DNA from: CAZLGM01 sp964623625
Lineage (GTDB): Bacteria > Desulfobacterota > Desulfobulbia > Desulfobulbales > Desulfocapsaceae
Assembly (NCBI GenBank): GCA_964623625.1
Contig: CAZUUJ010000003.1
Span: 1 to 64,000, forward strand
Direction of reading: 5' to 3'
Length of the DNA: 64,000 nucleotides
Below, piece by piece: positions 7,599-16,598 of this stretch. The position numbers were made by a program, and so were the translations under genes. Below the pieces are notes generated by a model, which was not told where the DNA came from, made no database searches, and worked only from the letters and a program-made list of their open reading frames with translations. The first letter of the stretch is position 1. The number at the start of each line of letters is the position of its first letter.

Positions 7599-9821
7599 CT
7601 ATTGAGGGCGATTCTTCCTTGCCTGGGAGCCGGCCAGTTTGAGGATAATGCTGTTTGATCTTTTTAGCCGTACAGCCATAGTTTTAAATATTTTTTCAGC
7701 TATTTCAGGATATTTGTTGATGATCTCAAATATTTTTTCTCCTGGAAAACGTTTGACAACCGATTTACCCTGAGAAACAATGGAAGCTGATCGTACCTCC
7801 TCGGTAATCGCGGCAACTTCACCGAAGAACTCACCGCTGCTTGAAAGCTCTCCGATTTTCTTGCCGTTTTTTATCACAGTCAGGTGACCTCTGATGAGAT
7901 TAAAAAAATCCGTATCTCTACTTCCTTCCTTAATGATATACTCACCACTTTCATACTCTTCAACATCCGGATTCACAAGATATGCCGGCAGGCTTTCTTC
8001 ATGGGCGACAGTCCGTCGAACAACCTCTTCGAGACTGGTTATACCCATTCTCACCTTCTCCAGAGCAGCGTCACGTAGAGGAGTCATCCCTTCTCTGATT
8101 GCTATTTTTCTCAACAGATCCTCTTCCAACTCGGCACTGATCGCCTTTCTTAAATCATCGGTAATCTCCATCAGCTCAAAGAAGCCGACCCGACCCTTAT
8201 AACCAAGTCCGTTGCATTCAGTACACCCCTGTGGACCATAGGTAACCAGAGAATTAATCTCTTCTTTATCAAAACCGGCTCTGAGCAGTTCTTTCTCCGG
8301 ATACTCGACCCGTTTCTTACACTTCTGGCAAAGCATTCGTCCCAATCGTTGAGACAGAACCATGGTTATGGAGGAAGCCAGGAGGTATGAGGGCACACCA
8401 AGATCTACCATTCGGCTGATGGTTGCAGCACTATCATTGGTATGCAGGGTGGAAAAGACCAAATGGCCGGTCATCGCTGATTTGATGCAGATATCGGCCG
8501 TTTCAAGATCTCGGATCTCACCCACCATGATGATATCCGGATCCTGACGGAGAAAGGCTTTCAAGGCCGCAGCAAATGTCATCCCTACATCGGTATTAAC
8601 ATTGACCTGATTAATCCCTTTGAAGTTGAATTCAACCGGGTCTTCCGCGGTGAGTATTTTTATTTCCTCACTGTTCAACGAGTTCAAGGAAGAATATAGG
8701 GTAACTGTCTTGCCGGAACCGGTCGGACCGGTGACAAGCAGCAGTCCCTGGGGTCTTGAGAGACACCGCTTAAGCATTTCAAACGTTTCCTGATCAAACC
8801 CGAGTTTTGTCAGATCGACGTTAAGGGAGCCCTTGTCAAGTATCCGCATGACAACCGATTCGCCAAAAAGAGTCGGTAACGATGACACCCGAAAATCCAC
8901 CGACCTGTTCTTCCCCAGACGCATTTTAATTCGACCATCCTGGGGAACACGCCTCTCTGTAATGTCCAGACCGGAGAGTATCTTTGCCCTGGCAACAAGA
9001 GCGTTTTTAATCGACAGCGGCAGGTTCATTGATTTATACAGGGTGCCATCTTTTCGATATCTGACCTGCATACTTTTTTCATACGGTTCGATATGAATAT
9101 CGGACACATCATCCTGAATGGCCTTGATCAGAATTCCGTTAAGCAGCTTGATAATCGGCGCGTCGGATGCAGCGAACTGATCCAGTTCCTCATCATCTTC
9201 CAGGCTTTCAATTTCAAAATTATCGGCTGCCTCAGCCACGATGGAGCCGAAGTCATCGACCTCAGTAACCGTAATTTCGCCGACAGAGTCCTCTATGGTT
9301 CCAAGGTATGATTTTGCCTCTTCTTCATCAATATTGTAATACTTGACATAGGCATCGACGATGTCTTTTTCCGTTGATACACAGACCGACAGCTCTTTGC
9401 CTAATTTGTCCTGGAGTTCTTCAACCGCAGCGGCATCCGTTGGTTCGGCCATGGTGATCTGCAGTACATTGCCGGCCATCTGCAACGGAAATGCCATATA
9501 TTCTTTTGCCAATTCATAGTTGAAAAACTTAATGACATCGGCCGAAGGCGATTCATCTTTAATAACAACACCGGTATAGTTGTGTTGCCTGCTGAGAAAA
9601 TTATAAATCGTTTCATCATCGATATACTCAAGCTTTCTTAAAATGGCTCCGAGACGCTCACCCGATTTCTTCTGTTCTTTTTTAGCCGTTTGCAGCATGG
9701 CCGGAGTGATATACCCGGCTTTACTTAACAGTTCACCAACCTTGATTTTCCCTGCACCCGAACGGTCTTTTACAGTCCGTTTTATTGATGTTCTTTTTTT
9801 GGCGATACTCTTTGTGGCCAT
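7599..9821 (-). CDS. PilB/GspE-type ATPase with MshEN N-domain and C-terminal cyclic-nucleotide-binding domain
   Basis: This 740-residue secretion or type IV pilus extension ATPase starts with ATG after AAGGAA. Near residues 25-80 are two tandem 24-residue half motifs (VGELLSKAGYI and RLGAILRKLEYI, each ending in Q) typical of the c-di-GMP-binding MshEN domain. The motor has Walker A GPTGSGKT (about 360), Asp box AEDPVEF, Walker B DPDIIMVGEIRD, His box STLHTND, and the zinc tetracysteine CQKC (about 495) with CTEC (about 533). Residues from about 614 form a cNMP-binding fold with an intact phosphate-binding cassette, FGEVAAI then VRSAS. PilB and GspE normally end near residue 570, so the last domain is an addition. 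It probably powers pilus assembly or type II secretion at the inner membrane. No other pilus genes are in the window. Confidence 0.9.
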   Translation of the reverse strand: MATKSIAKKRTSIKRTVKDRSGAGKIKVGELLSKAGYITPAMLQTAKKEQKKSGERLGAILRKLEYIDDETIYNFLSRQHNYTGVVIKDESPSADVIKFFNYELAKEYMAFPLQMAGNVLQITMAEPTDAAAVEELQDKLGKELSVCVSTEKDIVDAYVKYYNIDEEEAKSYLGTIEDSVGEITVTEVDDFGSIVAEAADNFEIESLEDDEELDQFAASDAPIIKLLNGILIKAIQDDVSDIHIEPYEKSMQVRYRKDGTLYKSMNLPLSIKNALVARAKILSGLDITERRVPQDGRIKMRLGKNRSVDFRVSSLPTLFGESVVMRILDKGSLNVDLTKLGFDQETFEMLKRCLSRPQGLLLVTGPTGSGKTVTLYSSLNSLNSEEIKILTAEDPVEFNFKGINQVNVNTDVGMTFAAALKAFLRQDPDIIMVGEIRDLETADICIKSAMTGHLVFSTLHTNDSAATISRMVDLGVPSYLLASSITMVLSQRLGRMLCQKCKKRVEYPEKELLRAGFDKEEINSLVTYGPQGCTECNGLGYKGRVGFFELMEITDDLRKAISAELEEDLLRKIAIREGMTPLRDAALEKVRMGITSLEEVVRRTVAHEESLPAYLVNPDVEEYESGEYIIKEGSRDTDFFNLIRGHLTVIKNGKKIGELSSSGEFFGEVAAITEEVRSASIVSQGKSVVKRFPGEKIFEIINKYPEIAEKIFKTMAVRLKRSNSIILKLAGSQARKNRPQ

Positions 9822-10210
9822 CTATGAAATTCCTTACAATGTATATACAGGCGGGAAGCCAATATCCGATTAATTCTTCTTTCTCGGCAGCGTGAATGTA
9901 TTTCCCTGTCCCAGTTTATATCAAGCGTGACCATAACACCATATTTTTTATGAAAAAAGACGGAATGATAATGACATGCTATCAGTTAAAACCATCATTA
10001 TTTTTGGGTCAAGATAACATTATCGATAAACGGAATTCCGACCAGCAAACCATGTCGTCAAGTGCTGTTCCTGTTAACCGACAGGGTTCATGGGAGAGTA
10101 AGAATTTCTTTCCGGACCCGGACAGAACCCTGGATCCGAGGGACAACCTACACGGATGCGCTCATAAAAACCTGTTTATTTAGCTGGCTATGACTCGACT
10201 TTTGAGACCA
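9822..10210. other. Intergenic stretch upstream of the pilus-type ATPase gene
   Basis: About 390 bases lie between the fhs terminator and the ATPase start. This should hold the minus-strand promoter of the ATPase gene. A 95-codon plus-strand frame (9896-10183) has no ribosome site, no recognisable domain and a low-complexity composition, so I do not call it. Confidence 0.4.
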
Positions 10211-10252
10211 TAAAAAAACACCGGTCAAAGGAAACATCCCCTGACCGGTGTT
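10211..10252 (-). terminator. Rho-independent terminator after fhs
   Basis: On the minus strand an 11-bp perfect stem (AACACCGGTCA with its complement, arms 10242-10252 and 10217-10227) encloses a 14-base loop. It is followed by seven T, seen as A on the plus strand at 10212-10218. It begins 24 bases past the fhs stop codon. Confidence 0.9.
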
Positions 10253-10275
10253 GGATAAAGATTGTCTGATTGGTT

Positions 10276-12039
10276 TTAGAACAGACCGGTTACCTTACCG
10301 GTATCCGTTTCAACGTCAACACGTCTAAAAGCCGGATTGGAACTGGTACCAGGCATCAGACTGATTGTCCCAGCGCATGGGCACAGGAATTTAGCACCGG
10401 AATAGATCAAGATATCCCGAACAGGCAGACGCCATCCTTTGGGTACACCTTTCTTGGTCGGATCATGACTCAAGCTCAGGTGGCTCTTGACCATCATGGT
10501 GGCATAGTCAGCATACTGAGGATCATTTTCCAGCATCTCCGCCTTGGCATTTGCCTCTGGCGACCAATCAACACCGTCACCACCATATACTTCCTTGGTG
10601 ATCACTTCGACACGGTCGCGAAGCTTCATTTCCAGAGGATAGAGGAACTTAAATTCATTTTCTTCATTGCAGGCATCAATAACGGCATCGGCAAATTCCA
10701 GGGCACCATCACCGCCCATTTCCCAATGCTTGGACTCGGCACAACGGGCACCGGCAGCCTCGGCAATCCTGCGAACAATATTACACTCTGCATCGGTATC
10801 GGTATAGAAACGGTTGATGCAGACAACCGGGTTGATACCAGCCTTACGGATCACTTCGATCAGGTGGACCATGTTTTCACAACCCTTTTCGACCAGTTCG
10901 AGGTTCTCTTTGGTATAGGCATCATCCATTGGTTTTCCGGCAACAACTTGTGGTCCGCCGCCATGCATCTTCAATGCGCGGATGGTAGCGGTGAGAACAG
11001 AGACATGAGGTGTAAGCCCGGAGTAGCGGCACTTAACATTCCAGAATTTCTCAAAACCGATATCTGCCGCAAAGCCTGATTCTGTGATATTGTAATCAAA
11101 CAGTTTCAAAGCTACTCGATCGGCAATGATTGAAGACTGACCAACAGCGATGTTGGCAAAAGGACCGGCATGAACCAGACATGGGTTGTATTCTGCAGTA
11201 CACATCATGGTAGGGTTGATTGTGTTACGCATGAAAGCAGCCATGGCGTTACCGACTTCCAGGTCACGGCAGGTTACCGGATTGCCTCTTTTGTCAAAAG
11301 CAACGGTGATATTGTTGATTCGCTCTTTCAAATCAGCAAGATCAGTGGCAATGGAAAGAATAGCCATCAGCTCGGAACCTACGGCAATACCAAACTTGGA
11401 CTGCATGGTGAAACCATCAAAACGGCCTCCGAGACCGATAACGATATTTCTTAACGCCTGGGCGCAAAAATCGATGATCCAGCCCATCTCGACTCTTGTA
11501 GGATCAATATCGAGCCGTCGCATGGCGGTCAATCTCTCCAATTGCTCATCATTATAGTTTCGTTCATGCTGCATACGGGAGGTCATTGCTACCATGGCCA
11601 GGTTATGGGCATTCATGATATCGTTGATGTCACCGGTCAGGCCCAGGGAAAACTCGGTCATGGGGATCAGCAGGGAGTTTCCACCGCCGGCCGCCGTTCC
11701 TTTGACGTTCATTGTCGGGCCGCCGCTTGGCTGGCGCAGTGCACCACCGACATTCACACCTCTCTTGCCCATACCTTCCATCAGGCCACAGGCGGTAGTA
11801 GACTTCCCCTCTCCAAGTGGTGTTGGGGTGATCGCGGTAACTTCGATGTATTTCCCGTCTGGTTTATCCTTGAGCCGATTAATAATCTTTAGAAAATCCA
11901 GCTTGGCCAATCTGCCCATGGGCAGAATTTCATCCTTCTCAAGCCCGAGCTTATCCCGCCACTCCTCCGGGGTAGGCATGTTTTTCTCAGCGGCTTCAGA
12001 TATTTGCCAATCTGCCATTTCCACTGCATTGTAAGCCAT
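10276..12039 (-). CDS. fhs: Formate-tetrahydrofolate ligase
   Basis: This enzyme joins formate to tetrahydrofolate with ATP, giving 10-formyl-THF. It serves the methyl branch of the Wood-Ljungdahl pathway or one-carbon supply. The 587-residue protein has the P-loop PTPLGEGKSTT, LRQPSGGPTMNVKG, MTEFSLGLTGD and a C-terminal DILIYSGAKFLCPCAGT. The start at 12039 (MAYNAVEM) is chosen because GGGAG stands 5 bases before it; an upstream in-frame ATG at 12090 would add 17 residues without a ribosome site. Length is slightly above the 555-560 of many homologues. The gene stands alone with its own terminator. Identification is secure. Confidence 0.97.
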   Translation of the reverse strand: MAYNAVEMADWQISEAAEKNMPTPEEWRDKLGLEKDEILPMGRLAKLDFLKIINRLKDKPDGKYIEVTAITPTPLGEGKSTTACGLMEGMGKRGVNVGGALRQPSGGPTMNVKGTAAGGGNSLLIPMTEFSLGLTGDINDIMNAHNLAMVAMTSRMQHERNYNDEQLERLTAMRRLDIDPTRVEMGWIIDFCAQALRNIVIGLGGRFDGFTMQSKFGIAVGSELMAILSIATDLADLKERINNITVAFDKRGNPVTCRDLEVGNAMAAFMRNTINPTMMCTAEYNPCLVHAGPFANIAVGQSSIIADRVALKLFDYNITESGFAADIGFEKFWNVKCRYSGLTPHVSVLTATIRALKMHGGGPQVVAGKPMDDAYTKENLELVEKGCENMVHLIEVIRKAGINPVVCINRFYTDTDAECNIVRRIAEAAGARCAESKHWEMGGDGALEFADAVIDACNEENEFKFLYPLEMKLRDRVEVITKEVYGGDGVDWSPEANAKAEMLENDPQYADYATMMVKSHLSLSHDPTKKGVPKGWRLPVRDILIYSGAKFLCPCAGTISLMPGTSSNPAFRRVDVETDTGKVTGLF

Positions 12040-12401
12040 AATTTTCTCCCTTTTGCTATAATTATTGTAAACTGCCTCACAGAACATCAATCGAGACTAA
12101 GATATCGCCATAATAATAAGTTCTTTTTTATAGTTGATTTCTCTATCTGTGTCAAGATTCCGGTGTGACAATGCAGAAAAATATAGCCTGTCGGCTCCCA
12201 ATCCAAGCTATTAATATAACAGTGATTATTTGAATCAATTATATTGATACAAGTCAAGAACACCTCAACTAAGGGAAAGAAGGAGGAAGGAATTGAATGT
12301 ACAAAAAACGGGTATGTTTTTCCTGCGTAAGTTGCTGTTCAATTACAGGAAACCTAACCGCTTTCAAGTCAAGTAATTTCTATAAAAATGCTGCTTTTAA
12401 A
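12040..12401. other. Intergenic stretch between nifS and fhs
   Basis: These 362 bases hold the fhs leader on the minus strand and the 3' flank of nifS. I see no gene, no riboswitch-like structure and no clear terminator. The stretch is AT-rich, consistent with a promoter region. Confidence 0.4.
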
Positions 12402-13586
12402 TTACTCTTCTTTCCAGAATGGGGAGAGTTGACGTAGAAGAGCGATAATGCCGGGCATTTTTTCAAGGATAACATCAACCTCTTCTTCAGTATTGTACAT
12501 ACTCAACGAAAACCGGATAGAACCGTGAGCGGCGGTAAACGGCACACCCATCGCTCTTAAGACATGGGACGGTTCAAGCGAGCCTGATGTACAGGCCGAA
12601 CCTGAAGAGGCACAGATATTATGCTCGTTCATATGCAGTAAAATGGCCTCTCCTTCGACATATTCGAAACTGATATTCGTGGTATTCGGCAACCGCGCAG
12701 TTTTATGACCATTCAGCATTGACTTAGGGATAGAAGCCAACAGTCCCTCTTCGAGTTTATCGCGAAGTTTTTTTACTCTTGTGTTTTCAACTTCGATTGT
12801 CTCTGCGGCAAGCTCACAGGCACGTCCAAGTCCAACGATGGATGCCACATTCTCGGTACCGCCTCGTCTCCCTTTCTCCTGATGACCACCAGCCAGAAAA
12901 GGAACAAAAGGTGTACCCCGCCGTACATAAAGAATCCCGATTCCTTTTGGAGCATGCAGTTTATGCCCGGACATTGAAAGAAAATCGATCTCAAGCTCCC
13001 TCATATCGATAGGCACCTTGCCGACTGCCTGGACAGCATCGGTATGAAAAAGGATGTTTCTCTCTTTTGCCATCCTGGCCATCTCGGCGATGGGAAAGAT
13101 CACTCCAGTTTCGTTATTGGCCCACATGACCGAAACTATAGCGGTATCTTCAGAGAGCGCTTTTTCATATTCAGCCAGATCAAGTGTACCATCAGAGGCA
13201 ACTTTGAGTTTTGTTATCCGATGCTTATGACCGGTGAGCCTGTCGAGATTTTCGCACAAATGCTTCACAGCTGGATGTTCCACCCGGGTGGTCACAATAT
13301 GCCGTTTTTCGGGAAATGCCTGCAACGCTGAGAGAATCGCAGTCGAATCACTCTCGGTTCCGCAACTGGTAAACACGATCTCATCACTGACCGCGCCGAT
13401 AAGAGCGGCAACTTTTTCCCGTGCCTCGGTCACACAGCGGCCAACCTGACCACCAAAATTATGCATGGATGAGGGATTGCCGTAACACCCTGTTAAAAAA
13501 GGCATCATGGCTTCAACAACTTCGGGAGCAACCTTGGTTGTTGCGTTATTATCCATATAAATAACGTTTTTTTCGTTACAGTTCAT
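12402..13586 (-). CDS. nifS: Cysteine desulfurase, NifS type
   Basis: This PLP enzyme takes sulfur from cysteine and passes it as persulfide to the NifU scaffold. The 394-residue protein has the N-terminal MDNNATTKV, substrate-site histidine in RVEHPAVKHLC, the PLP aspartate in FHTDAVQAVG, the Schiff-base lysine in SMSGHKLHAPKG, and the active-site cysteine loop SSGSACTSG. The short cysteine loop and NifU partner place it in the NifS/IscS group. It starts two bases after the nifU stop, so the pair is co-transcribed. No nitrogenase genes are in the window, so it probably serves general Fe-S assembly, as in other anaerobes that lack ISC or SUF. Confidence 0.95.
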   Translation of the reverse strand: MNCNEKNVIYMDNNATTKVAPEVVEAMMPFLTGCYGNPSSMHNFGGQVGRCVTEAREKVAALIGAVSDEIVFTSCGTESDSTAILSALQAFPEKRHIVTTRVEHPAVKHLCENLDRLTGHKHRITKLKVASDGTLDLAEYEKALSEDTAIVSVMWANNETGVIFPIAEMARMAKERNILFHTDAVQAVGKVPIDMRELEIDFLSMSGHKLHAPKGIGILYVRRGTPFVPFLAGGHQEKGRRGGTENVASIVGLGRACELAAETIEVENTRVKKLRDKLEEGLLASIPKSMLNGHKTARLPNTTNISFEYVEGEAILLHMNEHNICASSGSACTSGSLEPSHVLRAMGVPFTAAHGSIRFSLSMYNTEEEVDVILEKMPGIIALLRQLSPFWKEE

Positions 13587-13588
13587 TA

Positions 13589-14428
13589 TTAGGCTTCCTC
13601 CACTATCAACGTTTCGAGTACCTGTTCGCGCAGTTTTTTCTCCACATGCTCCTTCAGTGTAGTCTGTGATTTAGAGCAGCTGGTACAAGCACCCCGCAAT
13701 GAGACCATAACAAAATCGCCATCTACATCGATCAACTCTATATCACCGCCGTCTTTACGAAGCGCCGGCCGAACTTCTCTTTCGAGGACCTCTTCAATTT
13801 TTTTGATCTTCTGCAGCACGGTCATTTTAAGCGGTTTCTCAACAGGTATGACGAGTTCTGCCAGGCCCTTGTCGGCCCTTGCTTCAGCCAGCAGGTCTCT
13901 GAGTTTATCTTCACATTTACCGCAGCCGCCGCCAGCTTTAGTGAAATTAGTGATTTCTTCCACCGATTTCAAGTCTGATTCTTTGACAGTGCGAATCACT
14001 TCGAGATCAGTTACACCAAAACACTCGCAAACCACATCACCTTCGGCCATTGGTAAAGTAATACCACGATAATCGGCAATAGCTGCTTCCAATGCCTCTC
14101 TCCCCATAACCGAGCAGTGCATCTTTTCTTTGGGAAGACCACCCAAAGCTTCAGCTATATCTTCATTGGTGATTTTTTCAGCATCGTCTACTGTCATTCC
14201 CTTGACCATTTCCGTTAACACCGAAGAAGAAGCAATGGCCGAAGCGCAGCCAAAGGTCTTGAACTTGGCATCGGTGATAATTTCCTCCTCATTGATTTTC
14301 AATGTCAGTTTCAAGGCGTCTCCGCACGCTAGTGATCCTACGTCTCCAGTTCCATCCGCTTTGTCTATTTCGCCGACATTCAAAGGATTGAGAAAATGTT
14401 GTTGAACTTTATCTGTATATTCCCACAT
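13589..14428 (-). CDS. nifU: Iron-sulfur cluster scaffold NifU (three-domain)
   Basis: This 279-residue modular scaffold builds Fe-S clusters on sulfur from NifS. Residues 1-125 are the IscU-like domain with its three cysteines (SLACGDAL, TFGCASAI, MHCSVMG). About 130-180 is the BFD-like [2Fe-2S] domain with CECFGV and GGGCGKCED. The end is the NifU C-terminal domain with RGACTSCSKSQTTL. All cluster-binding cysteines are present and length is normal. It is the first gene of a nifUS operon with two bases between the genes. GGAG lies upstream of the ATG (CTGGAGAGTGAT). The leader is very AT-rich. Confidence 0.96.
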   Translation of the reverse strand: MWEYTDKVQQHFLNPLNVGEIDKADGTGDVGSLACGDALKLTLKINEEEIITDAKFKTFGCASAIASSSVLTEMVKGMTVDDAEKITNEDIAEALGGLPKEKMHCSVMGREALEAAIADYRGITLPMAEGDVVCECFGVTDLEVIRTVKESDLKSVEEITNFTKAGGGCGKCEDKLRDLLAEARADKGLAELVIPVEKPLKMTVLQKIKKIEEVLEREVRPALRKDGGDIELIDVDGDFVMVSLRGACTSCSKSQTTLKEHVEKKLREQVLETLIVEEA

Positions 14429-14566
14429 ATCACTCTCCAGAATAATTATATATTGTTAATTTGTTATAATAATAATACGGTCTATATCCGGCTTGTCGTC
14501 TAGCAAAAATCATTGGATCAAAAAAGCCTTCAGAAAAAATAATCCCTCTTAAACAAATTGCAAGAC

Positions 14567-14587
14567 TTTTGAGAACAATTCTCAAAA
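14567..14587. repeat. Short perfect inverted repeat between the hexomutase gene and nifU
   Basis: TTTTGAGAA, a CAA spacer, and TTCTCAAAA form a 9-bp perfect palindrome. It lies 36 bases after the hexomutase stop and about 140 bases before the nifU start, both on the minus strand. It lacks a following T-run, so it could be a weak terminator or an operator for the nifUS operon. I cannot decide between these. Confidence 0.45.
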
Positions 14588-14622
14588 AACTACTATCATT
14601 CTATAATTGTTATATAATTTTA

Positions 14623-16359
14623 TTAACCGATCACACCAATCTCTTTCAACATGCCTTTTGCTGTTTGAACCAAATCCGCTTTACCGGTTTCTGTTCGTGC
14701 TTCGACATAAAATCGTACCTTGGGTTCCGTACCTGACGGTCTGATCATCAGCCAGGATCCGTCCTTAAAGATCATTTTTCGACCATCAATGGTGATGAGT
14801 TGTGAAATGATTTTTTCTGTTTCTCCTACTACCACAGATGCACCGACACCATAACGTTCAAGAGCCGTTAAAGCTGTTGTCAATTGCTCGCCCTTCAGAC
14901 TGACCTCAATGCCGTCACGATCCGGATAAAATGCACCATATTTTTCTTCTATCTCCAGGAGATAGGCACCGAGTGTTTTATCGAGGGTCAGCATCATATC
15001 AATGGCCAGCATCAAGCCAATATAGGCGTCCTTTTCAGGAGTATGTCCAATAATGGAGATACCATCCGATTCTTCAAAGAAAACCAGAGCTTTGCCCATT
15101 ACCGGTTTGAATTCCTTAAAGCCAACCTTCGGCTCAAACAGCTCTTCATTAAATTGATCGGCAAGCTGGTTGGCCAGATTGGAAGTGGCGACAGTCTTGG
15201 CAACCATTCCCTGCTTACCTTTGACCTCATGAATAAAATGATAGGCCATGGCACCGAACTGATTCATGCTGATTTCAGTCTCTCCATCGGTAAATCGGAT
15301 TCGATCACCATCCGGGTCAATGATCGCTCCAAGTTTCAGTCGCTCCGTACGCCCAGCCAAAGTATCAACCACGCCGGTCAAATTAACCGTTGAGGGCTCA
15401 GGAGCAATACCCCCAAAGGTCTTATCGTCATTTGCCCGCATGTGAATCAGTCTATCGCTTGTACTGTTATTAAAAAGAGCAGACACATGGAGCCTTGATG
15501 CGCCATGGACAGAGTCAATGACAATAACCATATCGGATTGCTGTTCAAATCCATCGATTACTCGATCGAGATCGATTCCGTGAGTATTTGTATTTTTACG
15601 AACAAGGCTTTTCCACAGTTCCAATGAATCAAAGGGTAAAATAAGCGGATTGGTCTCAAGAGCGCCATGTTCTTGGAAAGAGACCAGTTCCGAGCGGTTT
15701 TGCTGGATAATTCTCCTACCGTTCTCGGTGATTCTCGATGTTAATTCAGCCTGGGCAGGTCCACCATCGGCGGCATTATATTTAAATCCGCCATATTGCA
15801 TTGGGTTGTGTGAAGGCGTGAGATTAATGGAAAATGCAGCACCCAGCTCAAGCAAAGCCGCAGACAGAACACCCGTTGTTGACTCACCTGCATAATGGAC
15901 GGTGAAACCGTTGCCGGTCAACACATCCACAACCGCTTTTCCAAGGACCTTACCGCCAAAACGATTGTCGAAACCGACGACGCCTCCACGTTTCTTCGCA
16001 TCAGCAACAGATGTAACGCCAAGTTCTTTTTTCAGCTTTTCATCGTTTTCACAACCGAGATACAGTTCAACGATGGCAGCCGTCACAAAGGAGACAGAAC
16101 GAATATTGATGTCTTTACCCAAGATTCCCCTCCAGCCGGAAGTCCCGAATTTCATTCGGTTGATGGGTGGATTTGAGTTGGTCAGGATTTCATCAAGTAT
16201 GAGTGTGTAAACATCATCAATCTTTTGCTGCCATATTCCTCCCGCTTTGTTTCTTTCGGTAACCAGTTTTGTCAGCAAACCGAAATAATCGCTTCTCTCG
16301 TGACTGCCCTTTGTAATGAACTGTGAATAGAGCTCTTTGAAATCATTTACTTCGGTCAT
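14623..16359 (-). CDS. Phosphoglucomutase / phosphomannomutase
   Basis: This alpha-D-phosphohexomutase interconverts hexose 1- and 6-phosphates and feeds glycan or storage-sugar synthesis. The 578-residue protein has FGTSGWRG at the N-terminal substrate loop, the phosphoserine loop LTPSHNPMQYGGFKYN, the metal site DPDGDRIRF, and the phosphate-binding loop RPSGTEPKVRFY. The ATG at 16359 is preferred, with GCGAGG 8 bases before; GTG and ATG codons lie just upstream in the same frame. An N-terminal extension of about 60 residues precedes the catalytic fold, as in larger members of this group. Glucose versus mannose preference cannot be read from the sequence. Confidence 0.93.
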   Translation of the reverse strand: MTEVNDFKELYSQFITKGSHERSDYFGLLTKLVTERNKAGGIWQQKIDDVYTLILDEILTNSNPPINRMKFGTSGWRGILGKDINIRSVSFVTAAIVELYLGCENDEKLKKELGVTSVADAKKRGGVVGFDNRFGGKVLGKAVVDVLTGNGFTVHYAGESTTGVLSAALLELGAAFSINLTPSHNPMQYGGFKYNAADGGPAQAELTSRITENGRRIIQQNRSELVSFQEHGALETNPLILPFDSLELWKSLVRKNTNTHGIDLDRVIDGFEQQSDMVIVIDSVHGASRLHVSALFNNSTSDRLIHMRANDDKTFGGIAPEPSTVNLTGVVDTLAGRTERLKLGAIIDPDGDRIRFTDGETEISMNQFGAMAYHFIHEVKGKQGMVAKTVATSNLANQLADQFNEELFEPKVGFKEFKPVMGKALVFFEESDGISIIGHTPEKDAYIGLMLAIDMMLTLDKTLGAYLLEIEEKYGAFYPDRDGIEVSLKGEQLTTALTALERYGVGASVVVGETEKIISQLITIDGRKMIFKDGSWLMIRPSGTEPKVRFYVEARTETGKADLVQTAKGMLKEIGVIG

Positions 16360-16480
16360 TGCCATCACCTCGCTGACATCATTGAAAAAAAGGGTCTATT
16401 ACCCCTTTACCATATTTTTCTGGTCAGATGTCGGATTTTCTTTTTAATGACTGAAAATTTGGCGACGACACTGACAAGGG

Positions 16481-16510
16481 TTGACGAATTTTAATAAATA
16501 ATTGTAGAAT
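16481..16510 (+). promoter_or_regulatory. Probable sigma-70 promoter of ppsA
   Basis: TTGACG at 16481-16486 and TAGAAT at 16505-16510 are separated by 18 bases in an AT-rich stretch, about 90 bases before the ppsA start. The match to the consensus is good but not perfect, and no start site is known. Confidence 0.5.
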
Positions 16511-16598
16511 GATAAATTTTTACTGATTACATCAATGTCATTGATAGAAATAAAATATACATTACCGTTTAAATTTTAATCAAAGTGGGAGAAGAAAA

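Noticed and set aside
9896..10183. 95-codon plus-strand frame before the PilB-type gene
   Set aside because: No ribosome site, no domain and atypical composition; lies in the promoter region of a minus-strand gene.
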